This document shows positions 57,122 to 64,000 of a stretch of DNA of 64,000 nucleotides, piece after piece (position 1 is the first letter of the stretch; every line of letters begins with the position of its first letter). The notes below the pieces were generated by a model. The model was given only the letters and a program-made list of their open reading frames with translations, had not been told where the DNA came from and made no database searches. The stretch comes from Triticum aestivum (lineage: Eukaryota > Streptophyta > Magnoliopsida > Poales > Poaceae): NCBI RefSeq assembly GCF_018294505.1, contig NC_057807.1, positions 141,784,461 to 141,848,460 on the forward strand. Reading direction: 5' to 3'. The position numbers were made by a program, and so were the translations under genes.

Positions 57122-58700
57122 GAATTTACCTCCTGTTGAAGAAATAAATGGTCTTAAAATACCACCAATTGAAGAAACACATTGTCTTGATAACCCGACA
57201 CAGGTAGTAAAGGTAAATTCTCTCTATAGATATGATAAAGTTGAAATCCCGTCTACTAATTTTCCTAGCCAATGTTTAGATGAATTTGATGACTTTATGG
57301 CTAGACAAGAAAGTTTCAATGCTTATGTTGGTAGAGAATTAAAGAGTAATGCTTACATGATTGGACGCTTGAGTGATTATATGGCTAGAGTTAAAGGTGA
57401 ACTTAAACTAATGAGCAAATATGCTTCTATGGTTACCACTCAAGCAGAACAAGTACTTAAAGCTCAAAGTAATTTGCTCGATGAATTAAATAATAAACAT
57501 GACTTTGCTATTAGAGTGGCTACTAGAACTGGTAGAATGACTCAGGAACCTTTGTATCCTGAAGGCCACCCTAAGAGAATTGAGCAAGATTCTCAGAGGC
57601 ATAATATAGATGCACCTAGTCCTTCTAAAAAGAACAAAAAGAAAAATGATAGGACTTTGCATGCTTCTAGTGAACCTATTGTAGAAACACCTGAGAATCC
57701 CAATGATATTTCTATTTCTGATGCTGAAACACAATCAGGTGATGAACATGAACCTAGTGATAATGTTAATGATAATGTTCATGTTGATGCTCAACCTAGC
57801 AATAATGATGATGTAGAGATTGAACTTGCTGCTGATCTTCATAACCCACAATCAAAGAGTCAACGTTATGATAAGAGAGACTTTGTTGCTAGGAAGCGCA
57901 GTAAAGAAAGAGAACCATGGGTTCAGAAACCCATGCCTTTTCCTCCTAAACCATCCAAGAAAAAGGATAATGAGGATTTTGAGCGCTTTGCTGAAATGAT
58001 TAGACCTATCTTCTTACGTATGCGCTTAACTGATATGCTTAAAGTGAATCCTTATGCTAAATATATGAAGGATATCATTACAAATAAAAGAAAGATACCG
58101 GAAGCTAAAATTTCCACTATGCTTGCTAATTATACTTTTAAAGGTGGAATACCAAAGAAACTTGGAGATCCAGGAGTACCTACTATACCATGCTCCGTTA
58201 AAAGAAACTATGTTAAAACTGCTTTATGTGATCTTGGAGCCGGTGTTAGTGTTATGCCTCTCTCTTTATATCGTAGACTTGAATTGAATAAGTTGACACC
58301 TACTGAAATATCTTTGCAAATGGCCGATAAATCAACTGCTATACCTGTCGGTATTTGTGAGGATGTGCCTGTTGTGGTTGCAAATGTCACTATCTTAACA
58401 GACTTTGTTATTCTTGATATTCCCGAGGACGATAGTATGTCAATTATCCTTGGTAGACCCTTTTTGAATACTGCAGGGGCTGTTATTGATTGCAACAAAG
58501 GCAATGTCACTTTTCATGTTAATGGTAATGAGCATACGGTACACTTTCTGAGGAAACAACCTCAAGTTCATAGCATCAATTCTATTGGAAAAATTCCAAC
58601 TATTATTATTGGAGGTTTTGAATTTCCTCTTCCTACTGTCAAGAAGAAATATGATATACTTATTATTGGGGATGTTCATATCCCCGTTGAGGTAACCTAG
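57113..58700 (+). pseudogene. Athila-clade gag C-terminus and aspartic protease
   Basis: The frame is open from about 57113 (EAEDVKNLPPVEEIN) to TAG at 58700. It holds a Lys/Asp-rich linker, then a retropepsin-like domain: TALCDLGAGVSVMPLSLYRR near 58220 with the DLGA form usual in plant Athila, and SIILGRPFLNTAGAVIDC near 58440. An ATG at 57297 gives 467 codons, but coding similarity begins upstream. No RT follows. Confidence 0.78.
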
Positions 58701-58703
58701 TGT

Positions 58704-59483
58704 TATTCGAAATTTCTCCAGTTCCATGTTATTCGGAATGAGTTTGTTAACAAGACTTGATCAACCTTGTTAGTGGATTCCTTTTGATGAGCATGGGATG
58801 GATGAAACTAGAAGGCACAACCTTCTGTACCCTCTTTTTACTTTCTGTTATTTAGAATAAATAAAGCAAAAGTAATATTATCTGTCTGTTTTCTGAATTA
58901 TCCATGCAATAAACAATATCCCAAAAATAAAAGTTCTCCAAATGCCCTACAAAATTAGGATGGTTTTTTTGTAATATTTGAGAATATTTGGCACTCAGAA
59001 CACAGCAGGGGGAGCTGGCACCTGGCCACGAGGGTTCAGGGCGCGCCCACCCCTATAAGGCGCGCCCCTTGCCTCGTGGGCCACGGTGGCCCCCTCCACT
59101 TATTTCTGCACCCACACACTTCATCTTCCTCCCAAAAAATCACCATCCAGCTCAAGCACGAGTTCTAGCTCATTTTGCTGCGATTTTTTATCTCCTTGCT
59201 CAAAGCTCCATTCACAAAACTGCTTTGGATTATTGTTCCTCGGTATGTGACTCCTCCAATGGTCCAATTAGTTTTTGTTCTAGTGCTTTATTCATTGCAA
59301 ATTTTTGCTGCCTAGGTGACCTTGTTCTTGAGCTTGCATGTCAAATTTATGAGGTCCCAAGTAATTCTAATGCATGATATAGGCTCTAGGCACTTGTGGG
59401 AGTAGTTGCTATCAGTTTTGTTGAGTTTGATTCACTTTTATTTTGAGTTACTAAAAATTTATAAATTTTTTAGAGGAAGGAAT
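58704..59483 (+). other. Untranslated spacer replacing pol
   Basis: No RT, RNase H or integrase motif is seen in either strand. Short ORFs (for example 58988-59377) look like leader sequence with GC-rich and CT-rich patches. The spacer resembles a promoter or 5' leader for the ORF at 59484, with a CCCTATAAGGC box near 59052. Confidence 0.5.
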
Positions 59484-60670
59484 ATGTCTAGGAAAATGTA
59501 CCAAGGTGGTTCTTCAAGAAAGCAAGCACCCAGGCGCGCAATGCATGAGAAAGACGATGAACCACCAAGGGAAGCTGATGTGCGGCCTTGTGAATGGCCG
59601 TCAGAAGAGTTTATGGTCAATGCAGGCATCAAGGATGAATTTGATGCATATGTGCATAATGCCGATCTTGAGGACTTCATGCAAGATAAGTGTCCTCGGT
59701 ACTACTATTTGACTGATTCATTCGTGAGAAGGTTTAAATTTTCATCTTCGCGTAATTCTCAAAGTGTCCTGTTTGATATTTATGATCAATCATATACCAT
59801 GGACCTAGAAGATTTTACTACTGCTTGCAAACTCCCACATTGGGGTAGTGTTAATGAACCCCGTAAATCTGAATATAAAGACTTTCTTGCTAGTATCACT
59901 GCGGGAGAATCTAGAGAAATAGCACAAGCTGCCATAGGGAGCATACATTTTCCTGCTATACATTATTATTCTCTCTTCATTGGTAGATGCATTAACGGTA
60001 AGGATTAGGGCTGGAAAAAAAGCTCGAAGCTCGCGAGCTAAACAAGTAGCTCGTGACTCGGCTCGAATCGACTCGAACTCGAAGAATGACGAGTCGAGCC
60101 GAGCTTTACTTTAAGATCGTTTATAGACCAAGTTAAACGAGCCAATCTCACGAGTACTCGTGTAACTCGTTAGGCTCGATACAATAGATCAGCCACTCCC
60201 AATACAAATAAAGATCAGCCACTAAACAGCCTACGTCCCAGGCGCACAACCCAAGGCCGACTAGTTGAAGGCCTAGCCTCCTAGGAGACTCACGCGTTAC
60301 AAGAAAATTACAATTGTATAGTGATATATACGTTTAATATATACATAATCATTTTTATCATATTTGAGGGCTTTATGTTTATATCTTAAATGAGCTTAAC
60401 AAGCTAAACGAGCCAACTGGCGAGTTATACGAGTCGAGTCAATCTTGGGTTTGAGCTCGTTACAGTAATGAGTCGAGTCGAGCTAGCTCGTTAACGAAAC
60501 GAGCTCTAGGGAGTCGAGTCGAGCTGGCTCGACTCGGCTCGAATTCCAGCCCTAGTAAGGATGAAGCTTGTCACATGTGTGTTCCTGATCTTTGTGTTCT
60601 CAAGAGTGCTGTATTAGGTAATAAATATTACAACTTGGGGGCAATTGTTGCACGTAGGTTGCATAATAAT
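59484..60670 (+). pseudogene. Downstream ORF of Athila-clade element, split by MITE
   Basis: It starts MSRKMYQGGSSRKQAPRR and continues with PSEEFMVNAGIKDEFDAYV, SVLFDIYDQSYTMDLEDF and AAIGSIHFPAIHYYSLFIG. It stops at the first base of the hAT MITE (TAG 60006-60008). After the MITE and its duplicated target (60555-60562) the same frame resumes (EACHMCVPDLCVLKSAVLG, YYNLGAIVARRLHNN) until the Tat insertion at 60671. This ORF is typical of Triticeae Sabrina/Wham-group elements, and its helical arrangement recalls plant mobile-domain-like proteins. The function is unknown. Confidence 0.75.
60006..60554. mobile_element. hAT-type MITE, 549 bp
   Basis: Terminal inverted repeats TAGGGCTGGAA and TTCCAGCCCTA are flanked by a perfect 8-base duplication GTAAGGAT (59998-60005 and 60555-60562). 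The interior has no ORF. It is dense in GAGCTCG, ACGAGTCGAG and CTCGACTCG motifs near both ends. The 8-base duplication and TAGGG...CCCTA ends fit the hAT superfamily. Confidence 0.93.
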
Positions 60671-61595
60671 TGTCGGGGAAACTGATCCACGAACACCTAT
60701 GGGACCGGCGGACCGAGCCCCTTTCGGTTCGGCGGGGGGCGGAGATCGCATGAAGAGCAGATCGAGGTGAAGCACACGAGCAGTTTACCCAGCTTCAGAG
60801 CTCTCCGGAGAGATAATACTCCTACTGCTGCATGTCTGACTATATTGAGTTCTTGCTCGGGAGCGCTGAGTGCTACAGTACACTCTAGCTGCTAACGAGA
60901 CCGAGCGTGAGTGTGTTTCTGGCTTCGAACCTTTCGAACCCTTTCTCTACGTTGCGCATGGGCCTCCTTTTATATGCTCAAGGGGTCACCGACAGGTGGC
61001 AACGCAGGCAAGGGTAAAAATGGAAAGGTGTTGCGGTTGGTACAACTACCTGTACAGTGTATCCTACCTAACCCTGACGGCAGGGGACAAAGGCATTAAA
61101 TGCCTGTCTGCGTCGCCCAAACAGTGCAAAAAAGGACCGTCAGGGACGCCACCGCTTGCCACGATGGCAATCTTGTCAGCGCCGCTCGCCACCGTGCACC
61201 GCTGGCTGCACAGCCTCTCGCCACGCGCGCCTGGAAAGGCCCCAAGGCGACACGTTGGTGGATATGCTGGAGCGTGGGCACAGAGTGGTAGCTTGCCGCG
61301 GCAAGCGCCTTTCCGCAGTCGTTGTCTTGTCGCGTCCGGAAGCTTGTCGCTCACCGGGCCTTGCCGGGACGCATGGCGCGTCGCGGCAAGTTCCTTGAGA
61401 TGCCTTGGTTGGCCTTCCCGGCAAGCTCCTCTTGCCGGGGCCTTGTCTCCTTGGCTTGAATACTCTGTTCTTGAATGGCTCCAAAGGAACCATGGAGGAC
61501 CTTGGCGGTCAACCGGCAAGCCTTGCCGCGGGGTGCTGCAACTGCCCGTGCACAAGTTTGGAATACTAGGGTACCCCTACTCTAGTACACCGACA
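60671..61595 (-). repeat. 3' LTR of second Tat element (925 bp)
   Basis: The minus strand begins TGTCGGTGTACTAGAG at 61595 and ends TTTCCCCGACA at 60671. Both TG and CA termini are intact, unlike the 3' LTR of the first copy. Confidence 0.9.
60968..60975 (-). promoter_or_regulatory. TATA box of second Tat LTR
   Basis: The minus strand reads ATATAAAAGG, at the position matching the TATA box of the first copy. Confidence 0.6.
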
Positions 61596-61803
61596 GGAGC
61601 CCCCGGGCCTGGGCCACACACGGTATCGAGCGCTGTTGGGCCAGGCCCAAAACAGGGCACGGGCATGCGCGGCCTGGGTTACGCCGTATCTTACTCCGCA
61701 TCCACCGCGCCCTCCCCGAACGGCACGCGTTGAATGCGGCGTCATGGGAGAGATCGTGGGTGGTTTCTTTATTCGGAAAGACGGAACGTCCGCCCCCTCC
61801 CTC

Positions 61804-61811
61804 TTTATAAG
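61804..61811 (+). promoter_or_regulatory. TATA box of antisense gene, second copy
   Basis: TTTATAAG in the context CTCTTTATAAGCAGGGG matches the box in the first copy. It is about 160 bases before the ATG at 61973. Confidence 0.65.
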
Positions 61812-61972
61812 CAGGGGAAACAGGGGCAGTTCGCCCATCTCGCCGGTTGCTACTCCAACCTCAAAAATCTCCGCCGCTCCCCCCTTCTTCCCAAAGCTGA
61901 AAGAGAGCAGCGCTCCGCCCCCCATCGCCACCAGCACCACCAGCGCCGTCGATCTCCCCCACCACCCCCGCC

Positions 61973-64000
61973 ATGGCTCCGAAAGCTGACAAGGGGAAGG
62001 GTGTGAAGTCAGCCGAGGCGCAGCGGCTCGCGNNNNNNNNNNNNNNNNNNNNNNNNNNNNNNNNNNNNNNNNNNNNNNNNNNNNNNNNNNNNNNNNNNNN
62101 NNNNNNNNNNNNNNNNNNNNNNNNNNNNNNNNNNNNNNNNNNNNNNNNNNNNNNNNNNNNNNNNNNNNNNNNNNNNNNNNNNNNNNNNNNNNNNNNNNNN
62201 NNNNNNNNNNNNNNNNNNNNNNNNNNNNNNNNNNNNNNNNNNNNNNNNNNNNNNNNNNNNNNNNNNNNNNNNNNNNNNNNNNNNNNNNNNTTACTACCTC
62301 TTCTGGTCGACGGAGACGCGACCGCATCCGCGCACGAAGGTACTCTCAGCTGCCGCTTCGGAACTGGCTTTGAATGGATATCCCTTCTTCGCGTTGTTCT
62401 TCTACTGCGGGCTCTGCCCGCCTTTCTCTGAATTTTTCTATGACATCATGAACACCTACGGGCTCCGCCTCCTTGACTTCACCCCCAATGATGTTCTGAC
62501 CATGGCAGTTTTCGCACATCTCTGCGAAAACTTTGTCGGAGTCTATCCAAATGTAGCTCTTTTCCGCCACTTCTTTATGCCCCAAGTTGAGAGAGGGGAG
62601 CCTTTATCCGGCGGAATCGCCTGGATCTCGAGAACCGGCAAGAAGGAAGCTTATCTGGAGGGCGAGCTCCGCAGCAAGTGGGATGAATGGAGAGAAAACT
62701 GGTGCTGGATTGTCGAGGAGAACCCGCAGCCATTTACCGCCCAGCGCCAAGCCCCAGTAGTGCGCGGCAATGATTGGAGCAACGTGGCCCCGGAAGACAG
62801 TAGGCTAAAGATTGCCGTCACCCGTATCCTACGCCTTAGGCTTGCCGGGCTCACCGTAGGCGCTGTTGGCGCAGATTTTCTCCGTCGCCGCATCGCCCCC
62901 CTGCAGGAGAGGAGGAGGCCCGCCTGGGAGTTCCAGAATGCGGCGGATATCATGAGGCTGCGCCCGGGCCTCAACTTCAACTTCACCGTCCTGGAACTGG
63001 ACGCGATGCTCCTGGAGCTGTTCAAACACGATCCTGAACATCCCGGAGCATTCAGGTTGCCGAGGAGTGTCGTTCCGCTGTGCAACAACTCTTCGCTCGA
63101 CCGCATCCGTGCCATGATGCCGATGTGCGATTCGCATGGAATCGTCCCCACTTGGCAAGAGCCTGCAGACGACGTCGTGCAGGAGTTCTTTGACAGCTTG
63201 GTGGAAGTGTCGATCCGCTCCGATGAGCAGAAGAGCCTCACCCGCGACACCACCGATGATGAGATGCAGCGCATCGCCACTAGGCTGGAAGAGGCGGCAG
63301 CAACCGCTGCCGCGGGCGAGTTTGGATTCACCGTGGAGGAGGCAGAGGCAGCAGAGGCGGCAAGCCTTGTCGAGCGAGAGGAGGTTGCCGGCGAGGAAGA
63401 GCTTGCCGGGCCTGAGGCTGAGTCGAGCGAGCCCGCCGAGGGCGCGGGCAACTCGCTGAGGATTGGCTCCTCCTCCTCCCCACCTTCAGACAGCTTGCCA
63501 CAAGCGGAGCCCCCAGCTCCACCAAGAAGGCGTCTCCGCAAGGCCGGGGACGTAGCGAGGCGGCAGACGAGTCAACAGCCGTCGGGCCGCGCGACGCGCT
63601 CCACCGCGGCAAGCACTGTTGCCGCGGGAGCACCTCATGCTGCTGCGGCAACTGGAGCGGGGTCTTCCCGGTCCACCGCTTCTGCCCCTGCCAAGCGGCT
63701 AAGGGAAACTACTCCTCCGCCTCGTCGCGCCGGAGGCGAGCCGGACTTTGATCTCTCCGCGCTCAGCTCCGACGAGGAAGAAGAAGAGTAAGATTCTCTT
63801 CTATACTTGTAGTTCTTCAATTCTTGCTGTTTTGTCTTGTATCTGATTTGCTTTACTCTGAACCCATTCCTTTTCAGGACGCTGGCCCAGAGAGCGGCGA
63901 AGAGAGACAAGGCCCCGGTGATTGTCATCAAGGATGAACCCATTGCGACGGCAGGGGACATGTCTGAGACCACCTTGCCGGACCCGGCAACCATTCCCCA
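61973..64000 (+). CDS. Antisense gene of second Tat element (partial, gapped)
   Basis: It starts MAPKADKGKGVKSAEAQRLA at 61973, enters the N gap at 62033, and resumes in frame from 62292 (YYLFWSTETRPHPRTK). Exon 1 holds the same putative gypsy-type domain (FFYCGLCPPFSEFFYDIMNT, RLLDFTPNDVLTMAVFAHLC) and an acidic end. A GTAAG donor is at 63788 and a TTTTCAG acceptor before 63878 starts exon 2 (TLAQRAAKRDKAPVIVIKDE), which runs off the window. Apart from the gap, no stop or shift is seen. Exon junctions match the first copy, which supports a real spliced gene. Confidence 0.75.
62033..62290. other. Assembly gap (258 N)
   Basis: The unknown bases fall inside exon 1 of the antisense gene. The first copy predicts only about 60 missing bases here, and the gap length does not keep the reading frame. 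Confidence 0.99.

Larger units (their letters stand above)
54439..60670 (+). mobile_element. Athila-clade gypsy element lacking pol (Wham/Sabrina-like, tentative)
   Basis: 5' LTR 54439-55822, tRNA-Asp type primer site, gag, a frame-shifted protease region, 780 bases without coding, then a separate downstream ORF. RT, RNase H and integrase are absent between protease (58700) and the next ORF (59484), so the element looks non-autonomous. A hAT MITE (60006-60554) and a Tat element (from 60671) interrupt it, and the rest is outside. The candidate duplication at the left is atacg (54434-54438). Confidence 0.82.
60671..64000 (-). mobile_element. Second Tat/Retand-type element, 3' end
   Basis: The 3' LTR (61595-60671) and reverse polypurine tract are followed by the antisense gene, here on the plus strand. 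The element continues past the window. It is the same family as 29352-42572, inverted relative to it. The candidate duplication is ataat (60666-60670). Confidence 0.9.

Overview
This window is plant nuclear DNA, almost certainly from a Triticeae grass (wheat, Aegilops or barley group). The evidence is a BARE/Angela-type copia LTR, Athila-clade elements that use a tRNA-Asp primer site, chromoviruses, a Tat-clade gypsy element with an antisense gene, CACTA transposons and a hAT MITE. I find no ordinary host gene, tRNA or rRNA. Family names are from memory of typical sequences and are tentative. Structural calls (LTR ends, primer sites, target duplications) are read directly from the sequence.

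The left block, 1-25108, is a deep nest. A Tekay/Del-type chromovirus on the minus strand (1-10220) sits in a CACTA element (10221-11685). That CACTA sits in a decayed BARE/Angela-like copia element (11686-16496, minus). The copia sits in an older plus-strand chromovirus (16497-20396), which sits in a second CACTA (20397-23660). The second CACTA sits in an Athila-type LTR (23661-25108, minus). The newest insertion is also the best preserved. Its Gag-Pol frame is unbroken, and the 142 bases visible in both LTRs are identical.

The central block starts with an element segment (25109-28170) that holds a short gene remnant and about five ~500-bp tandem units. A mostly non-coding LTR retrotransposon (28171-44896, minus) is inserted there. 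A complete 13.2-kb Tat/Retand-type element (29352-42572, target duplication GTTTC) splits that retrotransposon's 3' LTR. The Tat element's sense Gag-Pol is one frame broken by three nonsense codons. Downstream, on the opposite strand, lies a second gene-like unit with its own TATA box, several exons, a long coiled coil and a polyadenylation signal.

The right block, 44897-54438, is a probable third CACTA. It holds subterminal repeats, a B3-like gene fragment, a second ~500-bp array inverted relative to the first, and several decayed reading frames. A pol-less Athila-clade element starts at 54439. A hAT MITE (60006-60554, 8-bp duplication) and a second Tat-type element (60671 to the window end, minus, with a 258-base N gap) have broken it.

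The most interesting parts are genes that the mobile elements carry beyond gag-pol. These are a 257-residue protein with a possible double-stranded-RNA-binding-like fold, placed between two 3' splice sites upstream of gag; the spliced antisense gene of the Tat elements; an RNase H1 N-terminal-type domain fused to a membrane segment in a CACTA; and a B3-like gene in another CACTA.
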